Source: M3007 sp964621185 (GTDB lineage: Bacteria > Bacteroidota > Bacteroidia > Chitinophagales > Saprospiraceae). From it: a stretch of 64,000 nt of DNA. The stretch lies in assembly GCA_964621185.1 (NCBI GenBank), contig CAZULM010000010.1, positions 1 to 64,000 on the forward strand. Direction: 5' to 3'. The stretch's first letter is position 1. Each line of letters begins with the position of its first letter. Under the pieces are notes generated by a model. That model saw only the letters and a list, made by a program, of their open reading frames with translations. It was not told the origin of the DNA and did no database searches. This document shows positions 51,473 to 61,205 of the stretch, one piece after another. The position numbers and the translations under genes are program-made.

Positions 51473-54400
51473 ATGACAAAAATCTACACGAAGTTCCCCT
51501 TTTTAACTGTGCTCCTGTTAACATTGCTGGCCCTTCCTTGCATCGGCTTTTCCCGTGCCGCAGGAGAGCCTGGCGGCCCCAGCGACCCGGATTCGCTCGG
51601 GCGGCGCGGCTTGGGGCCCTTGGGCCACCTCGAGTGCAACATCCACACCGACACCAACTGCGTCACAAAAATGGTGGCCCTGGAGGCATGGATCGACTAT
51701 ACTTTCACCGGTGTTTCCGTGCCGGTTACCGTTCCTTGGTCCACTGGGGTCACGGCCCATAAGATCATCGTCACGCCACCCGGCACCTGGAGCTGGGACG
51801 TTACGGGCATCGGTTGCGAACCCGTGCACCAGAACAACTTCATCACGATCGACAACTCGTTTTTTGCGGGGCCGATCGACATTATTGGCCCTCCGGCAAT
51901 CTGCCCTTTCGAGATCGTGACGCTTACCGTGAACACCCAAGGGTACAGCCCATTCAACTCCTTCCAATGGAGCCCCGATAACGACCAACTGTCTCCCTTC
52001 GAGATCAGCCAGCCTGGCATTTATTCCCTGACAGTCACCGACGCATTCGGGTGCCCCTTCACCGATATGATCAACATCCCGCTGATACCGCCTTTTGTGC
52101 CTCAAATTGTAGGACAGAACAGGATTTGCCCGGAAGGAGATACTTCTACGTTGGTGGTACAAGGCCCGTATTTCAACTTTCAGTGGAACAATGGGGGCGT
52201 GGGCAACCCGCTCATCGTAACGGACCCAGGTATTTACGAAGTGACAGCGACCGACTCGCATGGTTGTACCGGCGTCGGCTATTTTGGCGTCCAGAATGGC
52301 GGGGTAGATCCCTTTTCCATCACTGTTTCCAGCCCGACGATATGCCCCGGGCAACTGGACACGCTCCGTGTTTTGGGCGGGTTTTCCAGTTACAGTTGGT
52401 CTAACGGCGCAACCGGAATCACCAATATCGTGAACCAGGCGGGAACCTACACCGTGACCGTCACCAATATCTACGGCTGTACAGGAACGACAACCACAAC
52501 CGTCACGGCATTGGTGCCGCCCAACATACAGATAAGCAACACACCCCTGTGCCCGGGCGGCTCGGCCACCTTGACCGCTGTCGGCGGAACGTTCCCGGCC
52601 TACTCGTGGTCAACCGGCCAAAGTACCAGTTCCATAAACATCACCAACACAGGCACCTATTCGGTCACCGTCAGCGGCACCGGCGTGTGCGCCACCGCTA
52701 CCACCGTGGTCGTCAATCTGGCCGCGGTGCCCACCACCGTGATAGCGCCGCCCGATTTGCTTACCTGTAGCATATTGTTGGCGCCTTTAGACGGCAGTGC
52801 CTCTTCCTCTGGGCCTAATTTCCCGCTCAACTGGACAACCATAGGCGGCAATTTTGTTTCCGGGGATTCGACCCTTACGCCAATCATAAACCAGCCAGGC
52901 ACTTATATCCTGACCATTACCAATGCCACAACAGGCTGTGTCACAAAAGACACGGTAGTCGTCGCACAGAACACCATGCCGCCAGGAGCCGATGCCGGCC
53001 CGGCCGACACGCTGACTTGTGCGTTCACGAACCTGAACATCGGCCCCTTGGTGCTGCCAGCAGACAGCACCCTGCTGCCCGTTTGGACGACAAACAACGG
53101 CAATATCGTTTCAGGCGACTCCACCTGGTTGCCAAACGTATCGCTGCCCGGCACCTACACGCTCACGGTGACCAACCCCTTGAACAGCTGCACCAGCACG
53201 GCAAGCGTCACCATCGGGCAAGACACGCTCGCCCCTGTCGCGCAAATCTCGCCACCCGACGAACTGACCTGCACCCAAAGCACCGTCCCATTGTTGAGTG
53301 CCGGGAGCAGTTCCGGGCCTAATTTCAGCTACCAATGGACATCCATCAATGGAACCCTCACAGGGCCTACCAATGGTGCGAACGCGACAGCAGCTTCTAT
53401 CGGCGACTATACCCTGATCGTGACAAATACCACAAATGGTTGTACCTCAACGGCTTCAGCCACTGTGGCCGCCGATGTCAACATTCCAGTTGTCAATGCA
53501 GCATTGCCCAATGTTTTGACCTGTAGCGTGCAAACCGTGACCATTGACGCTTCCGGCTCTTCCAACGGCCCCACCTATCAGTTTACCTGGACAACTACAA
53601 ACGGGACTATTGTTAGTGGCGGGAACACGCTCATGCCGGTGGTCAGCGGCCCTGGAACGTACACGCTCTCGCTTGTGAACCTCGACAACAATTGCTCGGC
53701 CACGCTCGGCGTGCAGGTGCAGCAAGACATTGCGCCACCTTTGGCAAATGCAGGGCCAAGCACAACCCTGAGCTGTACCGTTTCTACCATACAACTGGAC
53801 GGAAGCGCTTCGGCGACCGGGCCGAACTATACCTACCAATGGACAACGACCAATGGCAACATCGTCAACAACGCCACTACGCTGACACCAACGGTCAGCC
53901 TTGCCGGCACCTATGTGCTGACCGTAATGAACACCACGAACGGCTGTACCGCTTCCGCTTCCACCATTGTGATGAACGATGCCACGGCGCCGCAAGCGGT
54001 GATCGCCCCGCCCACCACGCTTACCTGCGCTACCCTGCAGACCACCGTTGACGCTTCCATGTCCACATCGGTTGGAAACCTTACATACCTTTGGTCTGGC
54101 CCAGGAATCGTCTCCGGGCAAGGCACCCTTCAATTGGGCGTCGATGCTCCGGGAACCTACACCCTTTTGGTCACGAACAACGCCAATGGCTGCACCGACG
54201 ACGCCTCGATCATTGTGCCACAAGACATCGTGCCACCGGTGGCCCTTGCTGGCCCCGATGTGCTGATAAACTGCTTCAACCCAAGCGGCAGCCTCGGCAG
54301 TACAGGCAACCCTACTGGCGCGGGATATACCCTGGCCTGGACGACGACAGGCGGCAATTTCACCTCTGCCACCAACACGCCTACTGTTACGATTAACCAA

Positions 54401-57046
54401 CCTGGAACGTATCAGCTGTTGATCACCAACACACAAAACGGCTGCACTGATACCGACGATGCGATCGTAACATCCGACTTCACACCGCCAACGGTAGATG
54501 CCGGCCCGACCTCGGAGCTGACTTGCACCATGCCCTCCGTAACCCTGCAAGGAACCGGAAGCACGGGCCCTATTTACACCTATCTGTGGACGACCAGCAA
54601 TGGCAACATCGTGAGCGGCGCCAACACCCTCACACCGATCGTTGACGAAGACGGCGATTACAACCTGTTGATTACCAATACCCAAAACGGATGTACCTCA
54701 AACGACCAGGTTAACATCACCCAGGATGCCAACGTGCCGACCGCCATCGCCGGCCCGCCACAGACGCTGACTTGCACATTCACCAATACAACTTTGAACG
54801 GGGCAGGATCGAGCACCGGGCCACAGTTCACCTATATGTGGTCAACGATTAATGGCAGCATTACAGCCGGGGCAAACACCTTAACCCCCGCTATTAATGC
54901 CCCCGGGACTTACCGCGTCACTGTTACGAATACCGACAACAACTGCACAGCCGCAGCAAGCGTCGTCATCAGCCAAAACATCCAGGCGCCGGTGGTAAAT
55001 GCCGGGCAGGACAACACCCTTACCTGCGCCATCACCTCCCTGCCATTGCAAGCTACCATCGTTTCCTCGTCTTCCCCTGGCATCAGCTATGTTTGGGGAA
55101 CTACAGGCGGGCAAATCGTCGGCGGCGGCAATACGGCAAACCCGACCATCGGCGCAGCCGGCACCTACTCGGTCACCGTGACGGATGCCATCAACGGTTG
55201 CACCGGTACCGACCAGTTGGTGATAAACAGCGACGTCACGCCGCCAACGGCCATCATCGGCAACCCGCAGACTCTGACCTGCACCACCACCCAAATACCC
55301 TTGAGCACCACGGGATCGAGCGTTGGGGCGAATTTCACTTATACGTGGACGACCCAGGGCGGCAACATTGTCTCGGTGCAAAACCCACAGGCGCCGATTG
55401 TGGACGACCCGGGGATGTACAACCTGCTCATCACCAATACCGGCAATGGCTGCACCCAATCTGCTAGCGTCACCGTGCCAGAGGATGTTCAATTGCCCAC
55501 CGCCGAGGCCGGGCAAACCGTTGGACTGGACTGCGACACGCCGACAAACAGCCTCAACGGCAACGGCACCAGCGTCGGCGCCATTTTCAGCTACAACTGG
55601 ACAACCACCAATGGCCAGATCGTTTCTGGGGGCACCACGCTGACACCGACCGTTGGCGACCCAGGCACCTACGTGTTGACGGTACTCAACACACAAAACG
55701 GCTGTGTAAATACAGATAACGTGGTGGTGACAGAAGACGTAACACCTCCTGCATTCTCTATTGCCACGCCGCAAGTGCTGACCTGCAACGTGCTGACCGT
55801 GCCCCTGAACGCCAGCGGGACAAATTTCGGCCCGGCACCGGCCTATACCTGGTCCACACCCAATGGCCAGATCGTGAGCGGCGGCAGCAGCCTGAACGCC
55901 GTGGTGAACAAACCGGGCAATTATTCCTTGGCAATCGTCAATACCGCAAACGGATGCTCCACCACCGTGCCCGTGCTGGTGACCCAAAACATCACGCCGC
56001 CCACCGTCCAGGTTCAGCCGCCTCAATTGCTGACTTGCACGGTGCTGCAATTCCCGCTGCAAAGCTCGGCTTCGCCGCAAACGACCATCAGTTGGACCAC
56101 CAGCAACGGCAACATCGTCTCTGGCGCCAATACCTTCAACCCCGTCGTAAACCAGCCAGGGCTTTACCAGGCTGTGGTGACTTCTACGGTAAACGGTTGT
56201 ACCAGCACCAGCCAAATCCCCGTTCAACGCGAACAAAACGTACCGACCGGGGTGGTTTTCGACCTGATGCACCCGCTGTGCAACGGCACGCCAGGCTTGC
56301 TACAGATCAACCAGGTAAACGGCGGCATCGGCCCTTACAGCTATTCCATCAACGGGGGGCAAACCTTCTTCACCTTCGATGAATTTGGCGACCTCGCCCC
56401 CGGCAGTTTCAACCTGGTTGTGCAGGATATCAACGGCTGCGAGATAACACAACCGATCACGGTTATACCGCCCTTGCAACCGCTCGTCACCATCCCGCCG
56501 TTCTTCAGCATAGAGCTTGGCGACAATCAGGAACTGAAAGCTATCGTGCCGCCACCATTCCCCATCAGCCTCATCGATCAGGTGATTTGGGAGCCGATGG
56601 ACGGGCTGAGCTTTGCCGGGCCAAGCATTATCCAACAGCTCAACCCAACGGCAACACCCTTCAAGACGACAGAATATACCGTGACCATCGTGACAAAAGA
56701 AGGCTGCAAATCTGTTGCCCGCACGACCATCAAGGTGGACAGAGACGTCAATATCTATGTACCGAACGTAATCTGGCCGGAAGACCCCGATGGCGACAAC
56801 AGCACCTTCCAGATTTTCGCCCGCGACGAATCGGTTGCCAATATCCGCAAGCTGCAAATTTTCGACCGCTGGGGCGACTTGGTATTCGAGAACAGGATGT
56901 TCAGTCCCAACGACTTGTCAAACGGCTGGGACGGCATGTACCGCGGCCGTGTTGTTGACCCCGCCGTGTTCGTTTGGTGGGCGGAAGTGGAATTGATAGA
57001 CGGGCGCTTGTTGCTGTTGAAGGGGGATGTGACCGTCGTGCGTTAA
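51473..57046 (+). CDS. Giant surface protein with about 14 Ig-like repeats and T9SS type B (CHU_C) tail
   Basis: An 1857-residue secreted protein. The ATG at 51473 opens a signal peptide (KIYTKFPFLTVLLLTLLALP). Residues 100-430 hold several short Ig-like units with ICPG/LCPG starts. Then about 14 tandem units of roughly 83 residues follow (52729-56230), each with P-x-A-x-AGP-x-x-LTC, a TWTTxNG core, PGTYxLTVTNxxNGC and a D-x-x-P boundary. The C-terminus (NIYVPNVIWPEDPDGDNSTF, LQIFDRWGDLVFENRMF) is the gliding-associated CHU_C domain that directs export by T9SS and surface attachment. It may be an adhesin or gliding-associated filament; no partner gene is adjacent. Confidence 0.85.
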   Translation: MTKIYTKFPFLTVLLLTLLALPCIGFSRAAGEPGGPSDPDSLGRRGLGPLGHLECNIHTDTNCVTKMVALEAWIDYTFTGVSVPVTVPWSTGVTAHKIIVTPPGTWSWDVTGIGCEPVHQNNFITIDNSFFAGPIDIIGPPAICPFEIVTLTVNTQGYSPFNSFQWSPDNDQLSPFEISQPGIYSLTVTDAFGCPFTDMINIPLIPPFVPQIVGQNRICPEGDTSTLVVQGPYFNFQWNNGGVGNPLIVTDPGIYEVTATDSHGCTGVGYFGVQNGGVDPFSITVSSPTICPGQLDTLRVLGGFSSYSWSNGATGITNIVNQAGTYTVTVTNIYGCTGTTTTTVTALVPPNIQISNTPLCPGGSATLTAVGGTFPAYSWSTGQSTSSINITNTGTYSVTVSGTGVCATATTVVVNLAAVPTTVIAPPDLLTCSILLAPLDGSASSSGPNFPLNWTTIGGNFVSGDSTLTPIINQPGTYILTITNATTGCVTKDTVVVAQNTMPPGADAGPADTLTCAFTNLNIGPLVLPADSTLLPVWTTNNGNIVSGDSTWLPNVSLPGTYTLTVTNPLNSCTSTASVTIGQDTLAPVAQISPPDELTCTQSTVPLLSAGSSSGPNFSYQWTSINGTLTGPTNGANATAASIGDYTLIVTNTTNGCTSTASATVAADVNIPVVNAALPNVLTCSVQTVTIDASGSSNGPTYQFTWTTTNGTIVSGGNTLMPVVSGPGTYTLSLVNLDNNCSATLGVQVQQDIAPPLANAGPSTTLSCTVSTIQLDGSASATGPNYTYQWTTTNGNIVNNATTLTPTVSLAGTYVLTVMNTTNGCTASASTIVMNDATAPQAVIAPPTTLTCATLQTTVDASMSTSVGNLTYLWSGPGIVSGQGTLQLGVDAPGTYTLLVTNNANGCTDDASIIVPQDIVPPVALAGPDVLINCFNPSGSLGSTGNPTGAGYTLAWTTTGGNFTSATNTPTVTINQPGTYQLLITNTQNGCTDTDDAIVTSDFTPPTVDAGPTSELTCTMPSVTLQGTGSTGPIYTYLWTTSNGNIVSGANTLTPIVDEDGDYNLLITNTQNGCTSNDQVNITQDANVPTAIAGPPQTLTCTFTNTTLNGAGSSTGPQFTYMWSTINGSITAGANTLTPAINAPGTYRVTVTNTDNNCTAAASVVISQNIQAPVVNAGQDNTLTCAITSLPLQATIVSSSSPGISYVWGTTGGQIVGGGNTANPTIGAAGTYSVTVTDAINGCTGTDQLVINSDVTPPTAIIGNPQTLTCTTTQIPLSTTGSSVGANFTYTWTTQGGNIVSVQNPQAPIVDDPGMYNLLITNTGNGCTQSASVTVPEDVQLPTAEAGQTVGLDCDTPTNSLNGNGTSVGAIFSYNWTTTNGQIVSGGTTLTPTVGDPGTYVLTVLNTQNGCVNTDNVVVTEDVTPPAFSIATPQVLTCNVLTVPLNASGTNFGPAPAYTWSTPNGQIVSGGSSLNAVVNKPGNYSLAIVNTANGCSTTVPVLVTQNITPPTVQVQPPQLLTCTVLQFPLQSSASPQTTISWTTSNGNIVSGANTFNPVVNQPGLYQAVVTSTVNGCTSTSQIPVQREQNVPTGVVFDLMHPLCNGTPGLLQINQVNGGIGPYSYSINGGQTFFTFDEFGDLAPGSFNLVVQDINGCEITQPITVIPPLQPLVTIPPFFSIELGDNQELKAIVPPPFPISLIDQVIWEPMDGLSFAGPSIIQQLNPTATPFKTTEYTVTIVTKEGCKSVARTTIKVDRDVNIYVPNVIWPEDPDGDNSTFQIFARDESVANIRKLQIFDRWGDLVFENRMFSPNDLSNGWDGMYRGRVVDPAVFVWWAEVELIDGRLLLLKGDVTVVR

Positions 57047-57160
57047 AATTGGGTTCAGGTTGGGTTTCAACCCTGGAGTCATGCAAAACATGAGCCACCC
57101 CGATTTTTTTGTATAAAAGTGCTGATTTGAGCGTTTATGACCCTGAAGGGGCAGCATGAA

Positions 57161-57319
57161 CACCGGGCATCGCCCGGTGTGATGATGGCTCTCCTATTCG
57201 CGCCCTGAAGGGGCTTTCTTGACTTTCTTCAAGATCGGCAAGCACCTTCAGGGCGCGAATTTGTTTGGCTTTTTTGCATTGGGCGTTGCCCAATGTTGAT
57301 GATTTCGCCCTTTCAGGGC
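57161..57319. repeat. Two REP-like double hairpins and a 16-bp inverted repeat
   Basis: First element: CACCGGGC/GCCCGGTG (57161-57179) with GCCCTGAAGGGGC (about 57202-57214). Second: ATTGGGC/GCCCAAT (57278-57294) with GCCCTTTCAGGGC (57307-57319). A perfect 16-bp inverted repeat joins them (57196-57211 with 57245-57260, ATTCGCGCCCTGAAGG). They lie between convergent genes. Confidence 0.8.
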
Positions 57320-57416
57320 TATTAAGGCGGCGAATGGAGGCGAAAAAGCTCGCTTATTCATTTCCCAAAAATTCGGGATGACTCTCATGTTGTTCCTGCC
57401 GGGAAATTTCAACGCG

Positions 57417-57941
57417 CTAGTTCCTAATATTCGCTGGCGGCGGCGGAATCAAAGGCTCCGGGAACTTGATCTCAATCAAACGCAGGCGGTGTTTTTTTCC
57501 CAGCCGCAGCTTTTTGGGCCGCAGCATAAGCCAGCCCGCTGCGCCCGAAACCACCGCAATGCTGTACAATTTCGGGGCATTCACGCTCTCGTCTCGATAC
57601 AAAACCTTGCCCACTGTGGTGGCCAGGGTAAGCGAAGCGCCCAGGGTGAGCAAGGAGCCTCCGAGGATGCCCCATACGCGCGGGCGCTCCACTTTCAGCA
57701 TCGCGATGCTGTCTAATTTTACGGGAAAATTATCCAACAAAATGGTATTTGTCTCCGGTATCATGCCCGTAATCGTACGGTGATACCAGTAATCTTCTTC
57801 CCCGGTCAAACGGAAACGCAGCGATTCCCCGATGTACATCTTGGTGGTTTTCGCGCGGTTGGCCTTTTCCAACAGCAACATTTTTTGTCCCCAAAGTGAT
57901 TGAACAGCAAGCGAAATTGCGAGTAAAAATAAAAAGCGCAT
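57417..57941 (-). CDS. Hypothetical exported membrane protein
   Basis: A 174-residue protein with a signal peptide (MRFLFLLAISLAVQSLWGQK). A beta-rich extracytoplasmic stretch (IGESLRFRLTGEEDYWYHRT) and one or two membrane helices (VWGILGGSLLTLGASLTLAT and LYSIAVVSGAAGWLML) follow. The C-terminus is basic and ends PEPLIPPPPANIRN. No family is recognised. The ATG at 57941 gives the signal peptide; codons upstream to 57992 do not. It is convergent with the giant repeat protein. Confidence 0.55.
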   Translation of the reverse strand: MRFLFLLAISLAVQSLWGQKMLLLEKANRAKTTKMYIGESLRFRLTGEEDYWYHRTITGMIPETNTILLDNFPVKLDSIAMLKVERPRVWGILGGSLLTLGASLTLATTVGKVLYRDESVNAPKLYSIAVVSGAAGWLMLRPKKLRLGKKHRLRLIEIKFPEPLIPPPPANIRN

Positions 57942-58008
57942 GGTCGTCAGTTTGCCGCAAAGAACGCAAACTACAAGCCATGCGCTGTGCAAAAAAGCGG
58001 TACTATGT

Positions 58009-58794
58009 TCAATCGAGCCATTTTTTGCTGTCGGCTAAGCTGCCGAGCTGTTCCCAGCTGAGCACGATGTCGGTTTGGCCCACCGCATAAGCCGCGACCT
58101 CGTAAGGATTGTAGGTGACACGCAGCCCTTCTTTTACCACGCACCATTGCATCGGCATGGAAAGCGGCAGGTTTTCCGGGAAAACAAGCTCTTCCAGGGT
58201 ATATTTTTGTCCGCCATCCTCGACTTTGGCTTCAACGAAAGCCTTTTCCAGCAAAGGGCGGAGTGCAGCCGTATCTTGGACAATATCAGTGAGTTGCACA
58301 GATTTCCCATTGGAGAGCAAAAACGTGTTCAGCGCCGAGCCGTAATTCCCGTGGGCGCCCCCGGTGAAAGAGTAGGTTGCCATTTCAACCGATACAAGCT
58401 TGCTGTTCTGGAAAAGCACGGTGCTTTTCAGCTCGCTGGAAAAACCCATCGGAAATTCGGGCGCCATCTCAACCTGCTCTTGCAACATATAGTACAAGTT
58501 CCAGACAGCCGAGTCGAATGCCTGGGGCAAGGGCAAAGCCGGGTCGCCGCCGATTACCATGTACACAAAACTGAGCAGGGAATCGTTGATTGCCTTGACG
58601 GCCTCGGGATTTCCCCCACCCGAAAGCACTGGATAAGACAGCGAGACCTCCGCACAGATCGTGTCCATGACGCATTTTTTCCCGACAGCGTCCGACATGG
58701 TGACGACCACAGGGGCGTTGGCGGTTTTAGGCTCATTTTTACAAGAAAAGAGGGCGCTCGCTGCGAGCAAGCAGAAAAGTAGTGATGGGCGCAT
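58009..58794 (-). CDS. DUF3298/DUF4163-like lipoprotein
   Basis: A 261-residue lipoprotein with lipobox SALFSCKN (acylated Cys about residue 18). The DUF4163-like part is VMDTICAEVSLSYPVLSGGG. The DUF3298 part includes VEMATYSFTGGAHGNYGSAL and NPYEVAAYAVGQTDIVLSW, with the family's TGGAHGN. The family resembles the sensing domain of RsiV, an anti-sigma factor that binds lysozyme, but here there is no cytoplasmic part, so a lipoprotein of unknown role, perhaps lysozyme-binding. It lies upstream of and on the same strand as the small hypothetical gene, 67 bp apart. Confidence 0.75.
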   Translation of the reverse strand: MRPSLLFCLLAASALFSCKNEPKTANAPVVVTMSDAVGKKCVMDTICAEVSLSYPVLSGGGNPEAVKAINDSLLSFVYMVIGGDPALPLPQAFDSAVWNLYYMLQEQVEMAPEFPMGFSSELKSTVLFQNSKLVSVEMATYSFTGGAHGNYGSALNTFLLSNGKSVQLTDIVQDTAALRPLLEKAFVEAKVEDGGQKYTLEELVFPENLPLSMPMQWCVVKEGLRVTYNPYEVAAYAVGQTDIVLSWEQLGSLADSKKWLD

Positions 58795-58880
58795 ACGTTT
58801 GTTTTAAGATTTTGTACCGATGAAAGTGCAAAAATGGCAATTGTTGGGCAGCCCGAACAAAATAATTTCGGCTGATCGCC

Positions 58881-59462
58881 TCAAGGGTTTTTGGATGCAT
58901 TTACCATTTGAAGCAAATCGGGGAAAAACGTGTTGAAATCGCTGGAAAAGGCCTCAATATTGGCGAAAAAGTGTGCAGAAAGTGCCCCTGCGTCGAAGTT
59001 CCCCGCCAGGCGCTGGCTGAATTTCCCCAACACCCATTCCAGCCCGTCACGCCGGGCGTAACCGTGCAAAAACCTTCCGGCCAGCATTTTAGGCAAACGC
59101 ATTTGCAGTATTTCCGGCATTTCTGGGGCTCTGCGCTCGAGCCGTGCGTAGGCTTTTTCCGCAAAGCCGTCAAAAGGCTCTACTGAATATTTTTCCCAGT
59201 GAATAGCCAGCAAATGGTCGTACAAAATATCCACGAAAGGCGCAGCGTACCGCCCTGCGTAGGGCCTGATCCGCTTCACGCTCTGGTCGGTGGCTGGGTG
59301 CTTGTCGGTAAACGAATCGATGCTTCGGTGCAGCAAAATGCCCCTTTGGACCGCTTCGGGGTACTGCTGCCAGTCCTTCCCCTTCACAAAATCGCCGATA
59401 AAATTGCCTAAGAGCACATCCTCGTCGTCGAGAGAAAGGAAACAGTGGGCGAGGTGGTTCAT
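58881..59462 (-). CDS. ACP phosphodiesterase-like protein
   Basis: A 193-residue protein of the AcpH family, which removes 4'-phosphopantetheine from acyl carrier protein. Motifs are MNHLAHCFLSLDDEDVLLGN, FIGDFVKGKDWQQYPEAVQR, ILLHRSIDSFTDKHPATDQS and FVDILYDHLLAIHWEKYS. The histidines and aspartates of the HD-like site are in place. It is monocistronic as far as can be seen. The divergent neighbour at 59581 is a hypothetical zinc-ribbon membrane protein. Confidence 0.85.
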   Translation of the reverse strand: MNHLAHCFLSLDDEDVLLGNFIGDFVKGKDWQQYPEAVQRGILLHRSIDSFTDKHPATDQSVKRIRPYAGRYAAPFVDILYDHLLAIHWEKYSVEPFDGFAEKAYARLERRAPEMPEILQMRLPKMLAGRFLHGYARRDGLEWVLGKFSQRLAGNFDAGALSAHFFANIEAFSSDFNTFFPDLLQMVNASKNP

Positions 59463-59580
59463 GCGCTGCGTCGATTTTTTCCGTTAAAGGCATTGTGTTT
59501 CATACAAAACCCTGTAAATTGCACAAGGTTGTAAACGGAACGGTTTACCGATACACATTGCTACACAAAAACTGCTTGAC

Positions 59581-60228
59581 ATGGAATTCGACACAAAAAA
59601 ATTCAAGGTTTATACCTGGAAACACTGGTTCTCCCTGCATTGGATCTTAAATCCCACAGTAGCGCTAAACGAGCTTGCTTTTGGGCAAAGAATCCCAAAA
59701 ATCTCCATAGAAGACATTGTTTCCTACAAGCCTAAAATAGATCGGCTATTCGTACCCTGCCCGCATTGTGGCAAAATGCACGATCACCGCACATGGTCCA
59801 CACAAAACGGGACTGCCTTCAAAAATTGGTTCGGGCTTTATTGCCCAAATTGTGGCCAAACTATCCCCTGCCTGATGAATTGGGCATCCTGGATCATTCT
59901 GGCAATCACCTTTCCGATTTGGGGTTGGTTCAAAAACAGCCTGAAAGCAGCCTGGCTCAATAAACAACCTGAAAGGTTTGCCAACCTATATTTTGAAGGC
60001 GCCCCAAACCCTTACGAAAACGGAGGTTGGGTATTGCATGGACTATCCTTTGGACTTTTTACATTAATTCTTACTGAAATAGTCTTTCCCTTGAGCGAAC
60101 CAGAGGGAATCGCCTGGAAGCATTTATTGCTCGGAATACCGATTTATGCCCTTTTTGGACTTGGGTGGGGATACTTAATGAAGTTTGTTTTTGGGAAAAG
60201 TGCCAATCTGGGTTCCACAAAAAATTAA
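59581..60228 (+). CDS. Hypothetical membrane protein with zinc-ribbon cysteines
   Basis: A 215-residue protein. A cytoplasmic N-terminal part carries two Cys pairs (FVPCPHCGKMHD and LYCPNCGQTIPC), a zinc ribbon. Then about three hydrophobic segments follow (WASWIILAITFPIWGWF, GLSFGLFTLILTEIVFPL and LLLGIPIYALFGLGWGYLM). The last part strongly resembles the small protein encoded just downstream (ILTEIVFPL and LLGIPIYALFGLG against FMELLFPLAL and LIGIPVWALAGIG), so the two may be related by duplication. No function is recognised. Confidence 0.6.
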   Translation: MEFDTKKFKVYTWKHWFSLHWILNPTVALNELAFGQRIPKISIEDIVSYKPKIDRLFVPCPHCGKMHDHRTWSTQNGTAFKNWFGLYCPNCGQTIPCLMNWASWIILAITFPIWGWFKNSLKAAWLNKQPERFANLYFEGAPNPYENGGWVLHGLSFGLFTLILTEIVFPLSEPEGIAWKHLLLGIPIYALFGLGWGYLMKFVFGKSANLGSTKN

Positions 60229-60261
60229 TTATTCAAACGAAAAAAATAAATAACGCGCAAC

Positions 60262-60501
60262 ATGAACAACAAACATAAAAAGGACAACTGGCTAAAAAGG
60301 GGGCTGTTTTTCACCACCTTTATGTATGTTTTTATGGAATTGCTCTTCCCGCTCGCCTTAAAGGAGGGATATTCCATGAAAAGGCTATTGATCGGCATTC
60401 CGGTTTGGGCGCTTGCCGGCATCGGGTTTGAATATGTGACGAAGCTTATTGGAGAGCGAAAAAGGAAACAAATGGAATCTAATGAAGAAGCTCCCCAATA
60501 A
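60262..60501 (+). CDS. Small membrane protein related to the C-terminal part of the upstream protein
   Basis: A 79-residue protein with two hydrophobic segments (GLFFTTFMYVFMELLFPLAL and RLLIGIPVWALAGIGFEYV) and a basic tail (GERKRKQMESN). It aligns with the membrane part of the 215-residue protein ending 33 bp earlier on the same strand, without the zinc ribbon. The pair looks like a local duplication with loss of the soluble part, and the two are probably co-transcribed. No function is recognised. Confidence 0.6.
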   Translation: MNNKHKKDNWLKRGLFFTTFMYVFMELLFPLALKEGYSMKRLLIGIPVWALAGIGFEYVTKLIGERKRKQMESNEEAPQ

Positions 60502-60524
60502 GCCGGTCAGCATTAAAATATTGC

Positions 60525-60881
60525 CTAAAATGTAATTGTTATTGTTTTGCCATAGGTCGAATCACAATCCGTAATAATAAACCTGTAAGTGTGCCCGACT
60601 GTGAGTCCGGATTGGGTGAATGTATTCCCCACCACCGGAAACAGGGTCAATACCGGCGTATTCGTCGTGAAATTATAGATCGTAACTTTGTAATCCTCAC
60701 AGTCAGATTGCCAGACCATGGTGACTTCTCCTGGATTTGTTTGGCCAGCATTATAAAACGTGATCAATTCCGGATGACCTTCATTTGCTGGAAGCAGGTT
60801 GCTGGCATTGGCAAATGGTTGAATTGAAGGAATGAGGGCGATAAGTGCCAAAACCATGGTTACTTTCAATAAATTTTTCAT
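60525..60881 (-). CDS. Hypothetical exported protein
   Basis: A 118-residue protein with a signal peptide (LLKVTMVLALIALIPSIQPF, cut near ANAS). The mature part is beta-rich (PGEVTMVWQSDCEDYKVTIY and HTYRFIITDCDSTYGKTITI) with two cysteines that could form a disulfide, the look of a single small Ig/fibronectin-like domain. It is too short for a T9SS tail. No family is recognised. It is convergent with the small membrane protein upstream. Confidence 0.55.
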   Translation of the reverse strand: MKNLLKVTMVLALIALIPSIQPFANASNLLPANEGHPELITFYNAGQTNPGEVTMVWQSDCEDYKVTIYNFTTNTPVLTLFPVVGNTFTQSGLTVGHTYRFIITDCDSTYGKTITITF

Positions 60882-61205
60882 TGTAAGTGTAATTTAAGAA
60901 GTAAAAGGAAAAAAGTTCTCAACCGACTGTTTCACGGCTGACTGGACAAAAGTCTATGGTAAAAACCTGGCGTGGTATAACATGTTTTTAAAATTTTACT
61001 ATGTGTTTTCCCCCGTAGAACAGCGGTATTGGCAAACAAATACAACTGTTTTGGCGATTATTAAAGAGGATACCCCTAATTTGAAAGTGAAAAAATGTAA
61101 CCCGAATTTGAAATTTTTCTCCAACGACGGCTTAAGTAGCTCAAACTCGATTTTCCTCTGCCATTTTCCTACCTTTGCGCCCGCTTTTCAAACTAACAAG
61201 GAAAA
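60882..61205. other. Intergenic region between divergent genes
   Basis: A 324-bp A/T-rich stretch. It contains the ychF -7 box at 61170-61177; I see no ORF, repeat or hairpin of note. Confidence 0.5.
61170..61177 (+). promoter_or_regulatory. Bacteroidota -7 element for ychF
   Basis: TACCTTTG, an exact TAnnTTTG match, 28 bp upstream of the ATG at 61206. No TTG at the -33 position. Confidence 0.5.

Noticed and set aside
53456..56272. Long minus-strand reading frames (409 and 463 codons) inside the giant surface-protein gene
   Set aside because: They are complements of the tandem repeats and show the same repeat structure; the plus strand has a signal peptide and a T9SS tail.
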